Origin: Grimontia indica
Lineage (GTDB): Bacteria > Pseudomonadota > Gammaproteobacteria > Enterobacterales > Vibrionaceae
NCBI RefSeq assembly: GCF_000333895.2
Contig: NZ_ANFM02000027.1
Coordinates: 1-64,000, forward strand
Reading direction: 5' to 3'
Length of the DNA: 64,000 nt
In this document: one piece after another, positions 18,766 to 27,246 of the stretch
How the letters are laid out: every line of letters begins with the position of its first letter
How positions within the stretch are numbered: the stretch's first letter is position 1
Program-made: the position numbers and the translations under genes
Notes under the pieces: generated by a model
The model's database searches: none
The model's input: the letters and a program-made list of their open reading frames with translations, nothing else
Told to the model about the DNA's origin: nothing

Positions 18766-19691
18766 TACTTAACGCTCCGCATAAGGCCAGTAATGATTGC
18801 CATACCAATTGCTTCACTAATAAGGGTGTAGTAAAGCAGTGGGCGACCGTTTTCATTGTTCATCACGAAGTCATAGTTTTCAGGACTAAGTACACGCATG
18901 ATGAAGAAAATGAAAATGAATGGTATGGCACACACAATGTATGCAGACATTCGCGCCTCTGCGGTCATCGCCCTCTTTTTCATTTCTATTGAACGGGCAT
19001 CAAACAGAACTCGATTCAATCGAGTGATCACTTCCCGAAGCTGGCCGCCTCGGTTAACGTTGACGCGCATTGCGATTACGAAGAATTGAAATGATGGTGT
19101 GGGAAACCGCAAACAAGCCTTCCTGAATACAGCATCTGTCGACTCCCCCATATTCAGACGTTCTCCCATGCGCTTGAATTCTTTACCGACGATACTGTCG
19201 AGATTTCCACCGACAAAAACGATGGCATGAAGCAAACTTTCACCAGCGGAGACTGAGCTAGCAATCATGTTTAGCGCATCAGGGAAGCTATCCTCAAACG
19301 CATTCTGAGCTCGGGTATTTAGGTATGAAAGACCTAAAATGGCAGATAAAGGCACTGTGATTACGAGACTAGTAATCATGGATAAATGGAATAAGGTACC
19401 CAACACGTAAACCCCAAGCATTGAGGTGACGGCGAAGAACGCGATGATTTTCAGAAGTGCAAACCGTCCTATATCGGCCAACACATTCTCGAACGCGCGT
19501 TTTACTCTTTGCGGATAGGTAGTTTGCGTCAGCGCATCCATGTCTACCGCACGGTTTTCTAGAAATTGGGTTTCCGGGAGCGGGTTATTGTCTTTTAGCA
19601 ATGTTTCCCGACGGGATTTAAGACGCGTTTGTTTGTGGAGCAAGTAGAGTCCAAACGCTAGGAATAAGCAGTAAATCGCGTTTGCAATCAT
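18765..19691 (-). CDS. tadB: Tad inner-membrane platform protein TadB
   Basis: The 308-residue membrane protein has a type II secretion F domain in its central cytoplasmic part (DALNMIASSVSAGESLLHAI, then MRVNVNRGGQLREV). Membrane helices lie at both ends. With TadC it forms the platform that couples the TadA ATPase to pilin extraction from the membrane. The start overlaps the tadA stop by four bases (ATGA). Confidence 0.92.
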   Translation of the reverse strand: MIANAIYCLFLAFGLYLLHKQTRLKSRRETLLKDNNPLPETQFLENRAVDMDALTQTTYPQRVKRAFENVLADIGRFALLKIIAFFAVTSMLGVYVLGTLFHLSMITSLVITVPLSAILGLSYLNTRAQNAFEDSFPDALNMIASSVSAGESLLHAIVFVGGNLDSIVGKEFKRMGERLNMGESTDAVFRKACLRFPTPSFQFFVIAMRVNVNRGGQLREVITRLNRVLFDARSIEMKKRAMTAEARMSAYIVCAIPFIFIFFIMRVLSPENYDFVMNNENGRPLLYYTLISEAIGMAIITGLMRSVK

Positions 19692-20965
19692 GAAGATCTC
19701 CCGCTGAAGATACTGTTTAGTTCTTTATCTAAACCGAAGTAACGGGCCTTTTCATAAAGCACCGAACGTTGAAGCAAGCCAGAAGTGATAAAGTCGCCAC
19801 GCACTTTTCCGTTTTCTCCAATACCACGGTGCTCAAAGCGGAAAATTTCCTCCATGACTACGTTGTTACCCTCCATACCAACGACTTCACTAATGCTAAG
19901 CACCTTACGGCTACCATCATGAAGGCGACTGATTTGGATAATGACATCGATAGCACTGACTATGGTTCGCCTAATCGCTTCCAAGGGGAGAGAGGAGGTT
20001 GCCATCATGACCATGCTCTCGATACGGGATATAGCATCTCTAGGGTTATTGGCATGAAGTGTTGTCATTGAACCATCATGGCCAGTGTTCATCGCTTGGA
20101 GCATTTCAAATGCTTCTGAACCACGACACTCACCAATAATGATTCTGTCTGGACGCATACGCAGTGCGTTAATAACTAGCTGGCGCTGATTGACTTCACC
20201 GGTACCTTCTATACCTGCTGTACGTGTTTCAAGGCGGACGACATGGGGTTGTTGCAATCTCAGTTCTGCCGCATCCTCAATAGTGACGACTCGCTCTTTC
20301 TCCGAAATATAGTGAGATAAAGCATTCATCATGGTTGTTTTACCGGAGCCCGTACCTCCTGATATCACAATGTTTGCGCGGCATCTCGAAGCAATGACCA
20401 TCAATTTGGCTAATTCAGGAGTCATGGCTCCAAATTCAACTAGATCCGCAAACATGATGCTTTGCTTTTTAAACTTACGGATTGAAACGGAAGCACCATC
20501 AATCGCAATTGGAGGGAGCACGATATTTACCCGGCTGCCATCCTCCAAGCGTGCATCACACATCGGCACCGACTCATCCACCCGACGACCCACGCGTGCC
20601 GCAATGCGCTTTGCAACATTAATCAGTTGTTGGTTATCGATGAATGTGATTGGAGATTTTTCCACCAAACCATTTCGTTCGATGAAGACATCAGACGGAC
20701 CATTAATCATGATGTCAGAGATTGTGTCATCTTCGATTAACGGTTGAATGGGACCTAAACCTCGAAGCTCATCGTACATCATTCGTACGAAGTCACTTCT
20801 CAACGCATTGTTAATAGGTACGTTGTCTTGATCGGCCAATAGGTTAATGGCCTCAATTAACTGCCGCTGCAGATCTTCACGTTTCAGTGAGGCAATGGCT
20901 TCCGCATCGATAGCATCAAAGATTCTCTCGCGAAGCGAACGATATAAGTCTCTTGTTCCCTGCAT
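19688..20965 (-). CDS. tadA: Tad pilus ATPase TadA (CpaF)
   Basis: The 425-residue secretion ATPase of the TadA/CpaF branch has a Walker A motif GGTGSGKTT with Lys209. A Walker B-type [13 protein letters not shown] segment and the [12 protein letters not shown] histidine box follow. The N-terminal all-helical domain and a metal-independent, highly conserved core fit the family. It is cytoplasmic and powers pilus assembly, and probably retraction. It lies six bases downstream of tadZ. Confidence 0.95.
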   Translation of the reverse strand: MQGTRDLYRSLRERIFDAIDAEAIASLKREDLQRQLIEAINLLADQDNVPINNALRSDFVRMMYDELRGLGPIQPLIEDDTISDIMINGPSDVFIERNGLVEKSPITFIDNQQLINVAKRIAARVGRRVDESVPMCDARLEDGSRVNIVLPPIAIDGASVSIRKFKKQSIMFADLVEFGAMTPELAKLMVIASRCRANIVISGGTGSGKTTMMNALSHYISEKERVVTIEDAAELRLQQPHVVRLETRTAGIEGTGEVNQRQLVINALRMRPDRIIIGECRGSEAFEMLQAMNTGHDGSMTTLHANNPRDAISRIESMVMMATSSLPLEAIRRTIVSAIDVIIQISRLHDGSRKVLSISEVVGMEGNNVVMEEIFRFEHRGIGENGKVRGDFITSGLLQRSVLYEKARYFGLDKELNSIFSGRSS

Positions 20966-20971
20966 ATGCGG

Positions 20972-22234
20972 TTACTTGCCTCCAAGACGAGGAAGAGAGA
21001 AAAGAGGCTTTCGCTTGGGTGACAAATCTTCACCAATAATAAGTGAGCACAAACGGCGAACTTCCCCACCAAACTTGGACTTGGTGCTTCCTGGATTCGT
21101 GCCGCTGACCAAAAACTCCTCAAGTTTGGTCTCGTACGGCAATACAATATCAACAGGCCGGTTTAGGTATTTTTCTACTTCAGCCTGCGTCACACTGGCA
21201 AATCTTGGTGCTCTATGCTGGTTTAGAACCAATAGAGTTCGAAAATTCTTCGGCCTCTCAGCTTCTTGAGTCTGCTTGGCAAGCTTATTCAACATGGCGG
21301 AAGTTTCGCGCAAACACGAAATGGTTGGTTCCATCACAATGACGGCAACGTCGAGCATTTGATGGATGGTATGTGGCTGCACATCGAAACTCACGGATGA
21401 AGAGAGGTCATCCAATATAAAGTTGGTTTCTGATGTCAAATAAGAGACGACGAGACTGTTCGTTTCGAAGAGGTCTGCTGAGCTCTCATTGTTTAGTCCT
21501 AAAGCCAGGTAATCCAATCGGTTGGAGATGCGAGTGACGAGACTTTTGGCAGAGGTGTGGTCCAACTCTGTACCGACTTCGTTATCTGTTAATCGTCTCT
21601 TGTCGCGATTTTTTAAACCAAGGAGAAGATCGAGATTACCTGAAAGATAGTTGTGGTCTACCACCATGCAGGAGGTTTGTTTGTCGTTCGTTAGTACCCA
21701 ACTGAGCTCAGCGGTAAGCAATGACGCACCAACACCACCTCTCGTTCCAACAATACCCACACGCTTTGCTCGACGACGGTTTTTTAGAGAAGATGTTTCT
21801 ATGTGTCTGGAGACGACAGACTGTACAAACTCTGCCAAATCGACTTTGTCTACTGGCCAAAGCAGGTAGTAGAAACCAAGAGACTTGAGTTCTCTAACAA
21901 CGGAAATAGAGTCGACATCACCTATGATGATAATTGAAAGTGATGTTGGTAGACGCGCCGATAACTGACGACATTCTTTTAATGTGTCGGGACAACCAAT
22001 CAGATCAATGACGGCTAATTGCGCTTTATTTTCTTCAACCTGAACAGCGACATCTTTGAACTTGTAAGGTTGGGTAATTGGAGGCTCATGACCATCGAAG
22101 CGAAAAGTTTCCTCAATCAAAATACGAACTTCATCTGTACGATAAAATTGTATTGCGCCCAAACTGTTTTTTGATGATGAAGTAGCTGTGGAGTCTTTCT
22201 GATCTTTCTTTAATAGATCGCCGAAATCTAACAT
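20972..22234 (-). CDS. tadZ: TadZ/CpaE-like localisation ATPase
   Basis: This 420-residue protein has an N-terminal receiver-like domain (about residues 30-150). A MinD/ParA-type ATPase domain follows, starting with RVGIVGTRGGVGAS. Alanine stands where the usual Walker A lysine of the GKS/T element would be, as in the atypical P-loop of TadZ proteins. TadZ places the Tad machine at a cell pole. It follows the rcpB-like gene by 11 bases. Confidence 0.88.
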   Translation of the reverse strand: MLDFGDLLKKDQKDSTATSSSKNSLGAIQFYRTDEVRILIEETFRFDGHEPPITQPYKFKDVAVQVEENKAQLAVIDLIGCPDTLKECRQLSARLPTSLSIIIIGDVDSISVVRELKSLGFYYLLWPVDKVDLAEFVQSVVSRHIETSSLKNRRRAKRVGIVGTRGGVGASLLTAELSWVLTNDKQTSCMVVDHNYLSGNLDLLLGLKNRDKRRLTDNEVGTELDHTSAKSLVTRISNRLDYLALGLNNESSADLFETNSLVVSYLTSETNFILDDLSSSVSFDVQPHTIHQMLDVAVIVMEPTISCLRETSAMLNKLAKQTQEAERPKNFRTLLVLNQHRAPRFASVTQAEVEKYLNRPVDIVLPYETKLEEFLVSGTNPGSTKSKFGGEVRRLCSLIIGEDLSPKRKPLFSLPRLGGK

Positions 22235-22245
22235 GGACGACCCCT

Positions 22246-22779
22246 TTACATTGGACTTTGTGGCAGTACGCCAGAAATTTGAGACTTACCTGCAATCTTA
22301 CGCTCTGGATACACCATCGATTCCCAACGTAGAGATTCGACAGTACAACCGTGATTGCGGAGATTATTCCCGGATATAACTGTGTAATCACACGACGGTG
22401 CTTGAACTTGGTGAACCACGGTAGAGATTGTGATGCTGTTTTCCTCTGTTTTCGCTGAGTTTTGTAAGGACACTTTCTCAGGCGATACACCTTGTCGAAT
22501 TAGCCAGCGATAACTTTTTTGCGCCAATTTTTGCCCTTGTTTTCCGTTCCAAGAAATCTTGGCGCCATAAACCAGTAGCGCTTTGCGATTAAGGATCAGA
22601 TACGCATCAACCTCATCACGAGCTCGCATCATGCCGTTCTTCTGCACTGAAACACTGTATTGATAATTCACTGATGTTACTGATAAGTGGCTTCCATCAA
22701 CCGCGGGTGAATTCGCGGAACATGCAGTGAGAGCTAAGGCAGTTAAGCTTGCTATCAATGACAATCTTAATGAGATCAT
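22246..22779 (-). CDS. rcpB: CpaD/RcpB-like pilus lipoprotein
   Basis: The mature protein begins after a lipobox (LTAC, Cys20). Identity with RcpB/CpaD is argued mainly from position, directly after the secretin gene and before tadZ. A C-terminal stretch NNLRNHGCTVESLRWESMV also resembles the conserved N-x-GC block of CpaD. The start at 22779 overlaps the rcpA stop by four bases and has GGAGG nine bases upstream; the longer in-frame start at 22818 is less likely. It should be an outer-membrane partner of the secretin. Confidence 0.6.
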   Translation of the reverse strand: MISLRLSLIASLTALALTACSANSPAVDGSHLSVTSVNYQYSVSVQKNGMMRARDEVDAYLILNRKALLVYGAKISWNGKQGQKLAQKSYRWLIRQGVSPEKVSLQNSAKTEENSITISTVVHQVQAPSCDYTVISGNNLRNHGCTVESLRWESMVYPERKIAGKSQISGVLPQSPM

Positions 22780-24134
22780 TTTTTGAATCCTCCGGTTGAT
22801 AATATTTCCTCTTGCCACTGAGCGACTTCCGGTGAAGCCTCGAGGTTGACGCCAAAAAACCTGGATAGGGTTGAGGTTCGTTGCATGGAAGGGATACGCA
22901 CGTTGCCGGAAGATATGGGTTCTACGAGCGAAACAGTAGCGACAATGACCAGTTCAGTTTTCCTTCGCTCTGTAGTGGTGTTTCGGAAAAGTGCGCCAAG
23001 GATGGGTACGTCGCCAATAAATGGGATTTTGGATAAGGCTTCTTCATCTTCGGTGCTTAATAGCCCTGCTAAGACAAAACTATCGCCGTCACCTAATTCC
23101 AAAGTTGTGCGTGCACGTCGCACTTTGAACGAGGGGATATCAAGTAGTTCATCACCAAATTGAGCATCAACTGAGCTGACTTGAGGAACAATCGAGAGCT
23201 TGATTTTGTCGTCCCGTAGCACTTCTGCAGCCAGATCTAAACCGATGCCGAATTCTTTATATTGAATGCGGTATCCATCATCCACGCGGTATGTAATAGG
23301 AATCTCTCCGCCGACAAGAAAGCTTGCAGTTTCTCCTGAAATTACTGAAATATTGGGTTCAGAAAGTACCTGTCCAACGGTGTCATCGTTGATAGCGGAA
23401 ATATAGGCTGCGACATTGGTGGCGCTCCCTCCTAGGCCTGAAATTCCTCTAAAGAACTGTCCGTTTCCTGCAAAACCATCGCTTAAAATGGTTCCCCATT
23501 TGATACCTAGTTCGTTGACAAGAGAACTGTTAACTTCAGCAATGGTCAGTTTGACGTTGACTTGTTTAGAAACGCTTACTTCCAGGTTATTTACTAAACC
23601 TTCATAGGTACGACGCGCCATAAAGTCGATGTCGTAGCTTTCGTTATAAGAAGTTTTCCACTCAAGACGTTTCTCAGTAAAATCCTTTTTGAGCAACTCA
23701 CCAACCATGGCGTAAATGTCGTTTTTCTCTTTTTGCGTGGGAACAAATCCAGATAAGACAACCTGGTCACCTAAATTTTGGACGGAGATATTGATATTCG
23801 GATAATGCAGATTGAGGATCTGCTCTACTTTGGTGAGGCTTTTATTTACAACAATTTTTCGACTTGAAAGCGTATTGCTGTTTTCACCAAAAACAATTAA
23901 TGAGGTCTGTCCAATTTTTCTTCCAAACACCACCAATTTGTGATTGTCGATCACCTGGTAGTCTGCGGTTTCTGGGTCAGCGATGAATACAGTTCCAATA
24001 ACTTGGTCAAATTGAAGCGATCTTGCGTCGCCCACACCAAGGTTCATAATACCTGCAGCTTTTACTGTGGCAGCTAACAGTGTGCTGGTAAGCAGGATTG
24101 AACAAGTAATGAATCGATTCTGAAGGCGTAGCAT
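22776..24134 (-). CDS. rcpA: Tad secretin RcpA (CpaC)
   Basis: A 452-residue type II/III secretion secretin. A signal peptide (about 26 residues) is followed by a pilus-formation N-domain (IGTVFIADPETADYQVID), a BON-like region (VEQILNLHYPNINISVQNLG) and the secretin domain. The secretin domain includes LSEPNISVISGETASFLVGG and ends in GDVPILGALFRN. It forms the outer-membrane pore through which the Flp pilus exits. It lies between rcpC and the rcpB-like gene. Confidence 0.93.
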   Translation of the reverse strand: MLRLQNRFITCSILLTSTLLAATVKAAGIMNLGVGDARSLQFDQVIGTVFIADPETADYQVIDNHKLVVFGRKIGQTSLIVFGENSNTLSSRKIVVNKSLTKVEQILNLHYPNINISVQNLGDQVVLSGFVPTQKEKNDIYAMVGELLKKDFTEKRLEWKTSYNESYDIDFMARRTYEGLVNNLEVSVSKQVNVKLTIAEVNSSLVNELGIKWGTILSDGFAGNGQFFRGISGLGGSATNVAAYISAINDDTVGQVLSEPNISVISGETASFLVGGEIPITYRVDDGYRIQYKEFGIGLDLAAEVLRDDKIKLSIVPQVSSVDAQFGDELLDIPSFKVRRARTTLELGDGDSFVLAGLLSTEDEEALSKIPFIGDVPILGALFRNTTTERRKTELVIVATVSLVEPISSGNVRIPSMQRTSTLSRFFGVNLEASPEVAQWQEEILSTGGFKK

Positions 24135-24145
24135 ATCCCTGCTCT

Positions 24146-24922
24146 CTAATTAAAGGCCCTTTGTTGACCGCGAATTTCTGTGACTGATTTGAAGTTGGGT
24201 AGTACGTCGTGCGTATCAGCACTTAAACTGTTTGAAGGCTTTAAAAAGTTGTCTGTTGACTTGATGACTTCCAAGATTCCGATGCGACGTGCGATAACCA
24301 TTTTGGCTATTTGTTCGCGATCTAATTCGATGGTCAATGGCAATAGCCCCTCATCATGATCTTCGTCGATGGCTAACACGCGCACATTTTGTAGAAGTGG
24401 AGATACTGATAGTGTTCGAAAAGAGTCGATAAACTTGCTCTTGGAGGATTCACCAATATTCTGGTCATCAGATGTCAAAATAATGATATCTACATTGTCA
24501 CCGACTGATATCCCGGATCCAATAAATTTCTTTTTCTCGATGGTGAGTGAATATGGCGCCATACCATCTTCGATCACTGCATCAACATAACCGGGATCTT
24601 CTGGAGTAATGAAGTCACTTTGGGATAAATACTCCTGCGCTGAAATACTGCGTTTTGCCACCATTCCAGAAATGATAGAGATATTGGTGTCGTAGAGGAT
24701 CCCTTGCTCTAATGCGGTTTCCTCATTGATACGGAAGTAACGAAAATTACCACTTTTCAACATCTCTCCTTTTAACAGTGGCTCTTTGAGTTGAGCAACT
24801 TGATAGGAGATGTGAGAAATACCTGAAGCTGTCGATGGTCTGCTCTGGAAAACGCCGCTAAGACCTAGCACACCAATGCTGATCGATAACGTGGCTATAA
24901 TGAAAAAAAGACGTTGGCTCAT
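24146..24922 (-). CDS. rcpC: RcpC/CpaB-family pilus assembly protein
   Basis: The 258-residue protein has one N-terminal membrane helix and a SAF (antifreeze-like) domain region where CpaB proteins carry theirs (ISAQEYLSQSDFI). The C-terminal part has RcpC features (VGDNVDIIIL and NVRVLAIDED). It is periplasmic and associates with the secretin. It starts three bases after the tadV stop and runs into rcpA. Confidence 0.88.
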   Translation of the reverse strand: MSQRLFFIIATLSISIGVLGLSGVFQSRPSTASGISHISYQVAQLKEPLLKGEMLKSGNFRYFRINEETALEQGILYDTNISIISGMVAKRSISAQEYLSQSDFITPEDPGYVDAVIEDGMAPYSLTIEKKKFIGSGISVGDNVDIIILTSDDQNIGESSKSKFIDSFRTLSVSPLLQNVRVLAIDEDHDEGLLPLTIELDREQIAKMVIARRIGILEVIKSTDNFLKPSNSLSADTHDVLPNFKSVTEIRGQQRAFN

Positions 24923-24925
24923 GGT

Positions 24926-25354
24926 TTAACTCAATTTGCTTAAATAAATCCAGAACAAGCAGGAAACTACGATAGGAACTCCATAAGGCACACCTCGCAC
25001 ACTGCTTTTTCGATATCTGTTGATGAGGAAAATGATGATGGCGGTAAAAAAACCAAAAATGCCTATCATCACAACACTCAGCAAAAAATATTTACTATCA
25101 ATAATGAGCGCATAAGACGAAAACAATTTCGTATCGCCAGCTGCTAGAATACCCAGCAGAAATAGAACCAGCCCTACACCTAATATCAAAACACTCTGGC
25201 TAAGTTGTAGTGAGTAATCCTCACTAAAAACGGCTAAAGATAAGCAGATAAAGCAGACAATTAAGTTCAATTTATTGCTTATGCGCCTATGCGAGATATC
25301 CGATAGTAGTACAACGATAGAGCTGGTTATCAGAAGCACCTCCAGAATGAACAT
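24926..25354 (-). CDS. tadV: Prepilin peptidase TadV (CpaA)
   Basis: A 142-residue A24-family aspartic prepilin peptidase of the short TadV type. The two catalytic aspartates are Asp19 (SDISHRRISN) and Asp74 (AAGDTKLF), each at the cytoplasmic end of a membrane helix. It processes the Flp pilin and the TadE/TadF pseudopilins. It is 25 bases downstream of flp; its own ribosome site is weak. Confidence 0.92.
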   Translation of the reverse strand: MFILEVLLITSSIVVLLSDISHRRISNKLNLIVCFICLSLAVFSEDYSLQLSQSVLILGVGLVLFLLGILAAGDTKLFSSYALIIDSKYFLLSVVMIGIFGFFTAIIIFLINRYRKSSVRGVPYGVPIVVSCLFWIYLSKLS

Positions 25355-25379
25355 TCGGGATGCTAAGCCGCTTCAACCA

Positions 25380-25577
25380 TTAGTTAGTTGCGCCAGCGGT
25401 TCCGATGTTAGTCGTGATAGTTGACAATGCTGTGGTCAGAGCTGTGTTCAATTCACCATTATCCGCGAACACTGCAACTACCAATGCAGAAATCGCAACA
25501 CCGATTACAGCATACTCAATCGAAGTTACACCGCGTTCATCACGTGCAAAACGCTCTACGATCTTTGAAAGAAACAT
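25380..25577 (-). CDS. flp: Flp-type major pilin
   Basis: This is a 65-residue Flp prepilin. The leader ends DERG (Gly16), and the mature pilin would begin VTSIEYAVIGVAIS, with Glu at mature position 5 and the adjacent Tyr that define Flp pilins. A Thr/Ala-rich tail follows. The ATG at 25577 has GGAG seven bases upstream and gives a standard leader; a longer frame to 25622 lacks support. As first gene of the operon it is expected to be the most strongly expressed. Confidence 0.93.
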   Translation of the reverse strand: MFLSKIVERFARDERGVTSIEYAVIGVAISALVVAVFADNGELNTALTTALSTITTNIGTAGATN

Positions 25578-26224
25578 GAGAAAACTCCATTTATATAGTT
25601 TGAGAGTGTTTAACTTTGGCAAAGTTTTTAAGAACTCAGTAATTAAAAAATAATCTTAAATGCCAAAGTTGGATCATAAGATATATCTGATATTCAAATT
25701 AATCTACCTGACTTACCAGATCTGTTTATTTCATTAATGAACCAGAAAATCACATATGATACAGATTAAGGTGGCATTAAACTTGTTGTATAGTTATGGG
25801 GTTGAATATAAATTGGAGGATAATTTGATTTTAGTCACGAATAAACATATGAAACATCGACTCTTGTCTAATGCTTAAACCAGATGAGATTTGTCATTAT
25901 TTTTTACTTTGTTTGAGTTGGGTCACGGAATATTTTTGTCAGAGAAATGTTAAATATTCCTGACCTATTGCAATTGGTTTAATGACTATATAAATAGAAT
26001 TACATATATTTGCAGATTATTTTATGCATGGTGACTTTTTATATGGACACCCATTTTATCAACTAAATTGTAACAAATGTAAATGAAGCACAAATTTTGA
26101 GCAAAATAAGAGGGGGTGATTAGGAGGAGTAAAACTGACGCTGATCAATTTTTGAGCGGAAATGTAAATGATCGGATTCCCACTATAGACAAATATAATG
26201 TGACCTGTTTAGGAAAGATATTTC
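25578..26224. promoter_or_regulatory. AT-rich intergenic region upstream of flp
   Basis: About 650 bases with no convincing gene, much richer in A+T than the flanks. It must hold the promoter of the minus-strand tad operon, but I cannot assign -10/-35 boxes with confidence and see no sigma-54 site. Noted structures are a long inverted repeat with arms GGAATATTT (25927-25935) and AAATATTCC (25952-25960), extended outward by GGTC/GACC with a bulge, and a direct repeat AAATGTAAATGA at 26075-26086 and 26160-26171. A possible 17-residue frame at 25825-25878 has a good ribosome site but nothing else. Confidence 0.5.
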
Positions 26225-26671
26225 TTATCCCTGAATTTGGTAAGAAAATTTGGCTTTATTTTCTGTGAACACGTTAACCAAATACATGCCGCACACCATG
26301 CTAGCAACAAACAGTGCTATCAGGCTTGAGCCGGACCCTATCGCTGTCACTGCTGGTCCCGGACAAATACCTGCAAGCCCCCAACCGATACCGAAGATGA
26401 GTGAGCCAGCCACCAATTTTTTATCGATCTGTTGGCTTGGATTGACTGAAAAAGAATCTGCCAGCGCTGGTTTGGGCTGTTTACGTACCAAAAGGAAGTA
26501 GCCTGGAAGGAATACGAGCAAAGCGCCGCCCATGACAAGCGCCAAGCTGGGGTCCCATTCTCCGAACACATCCAGAAAGCCGATGACTTTGGCGGGATTG
26601 ACCATACCAGACACCATCATCCCCAATCCGAAAAGAAAGCCTGACATCAGGGCAACCAGTTTAAAAAGCAT
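26225..26671 (-). CDS. YeeE/YedE-family transporter, second half (DUF6691-type)
   Basis: The 148-residue membrane protein has about four helices and the family motifs GLGMMVSGMVNPAKVIGFLD near the start and FGIGWGLAGICPGPA near residue 107. The cysteine in GICPGPA is the counterpart of the conserved cysteine of thiosulfate-uptake YeeE/TsuA proteins. The ATG at 26671 has AAGGA eight bases upstream; longer in-frame starts are unsupported. It pairs with the gene just upstream to make a two-part transporter, probably for thiosulfate or another sulfur compound (inference). Confidence 0.85.
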   Translation of the reverse strand: MLFKLVALMSGFLFGLGMMVSGMVNPAKVIGFLDVFGEWDPSLALVMGGALLVFLPGYFLLVRKQPKPALADSFSVNPSQQIDKKLVAGSLIFGIGWGLAGICPGPAVTAIGSGSSLIALFVASMVCGMYLVNVFTENKAKFSYQIQG

Positions 26672-26682
26672 GATGATATTCC

Positions 26683-27108
26683 TTAAAGGTGAAAACGGAT
26701 GAAAACGGTCGCAAAGGCCGCCGCCATGAAAACAAGTGTGGCGACAATAGAACGCTTTGAAAATCGACCCATGCCGCAAATACCATGACCGCTGGTGCAG
26801 CCATTGGCGAGTTTAGTACCAACCCCGACGAGAAGGCCGGCACACATAGTGAGGAGGGGAGAGGTGTCTGCTGATATGGCCGGAAAGTCGGGATAGGGGA
26901 AACCAATGAAAGACGCTATCAGTCCGGCTGCCACCATGCCGCCTATAAACAGCAATCGCCAGGACACATCCGCTTTTTTTGGCTTCATTAAGCCACCTAT
27001 GATGCCGCTGATACCAGCGATACGACCATTTAATGCCAATAAAACCAAACCAGAAACACCTAAAAGCATGCCACCTAGCAGCGCGTCCCATGGTATTTGA
27101 AATGCCAT
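26683..27108 (-). CDS. YeeE/YedE-family transporter, first half
   Basis: The 141-residue membrane protein carries NGRIAGISGIIGG near residue 27 and GVGTKLANGCTSGHGICGMGRFS near 95. The GCTSGHG block is the hallmark of YeeE/YedE proteins and its cysteine is expected to contact the sulfur substrate. It lies 11 bases upstream of the second half on the same strand. The split into two short proteins is common in marine gammaproteobacteria and differs from the single-chain TsuA. Confidence 0.87.
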   Translation of the reverse strand: MAFQIPWDALLGGMLLGVSGLVLLALNGRIAGISGIIGGLMKPKKADVSWRLLFIGGMVAAGLIASFIGFPYPDFPAISADTSPLLTMCAGLLVGVGTKLANGCTSGHGICGMGRFSKRSIVATLVFMAAAFATVFIRFHL

Positions 27109-27246
27109 AAATACTCCCGAATTTTAATGAGTCTGCTCAAATTTCAGCACGTCCTAATATTTAAAATTCTAATGGAATCTTCATATAAGTCAATGCTAAA
27201 TTAGCAAACAATTATTTAATGGCTGTGAATGATTTTTGGCGTTGAT

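Noticed and set aside
25825-25878. 17-codon frame with GGAGGA and a TTG start in the flp upstream region
   Set aside because: The ribosome site is good, but the product is tiny, no pattern is recognised and there is no comparative support.
26118-26130. GGAGGAG-like sequence after an AT-rich stretch
   Set aside because: No start codon or open frame follows at a proper distance.
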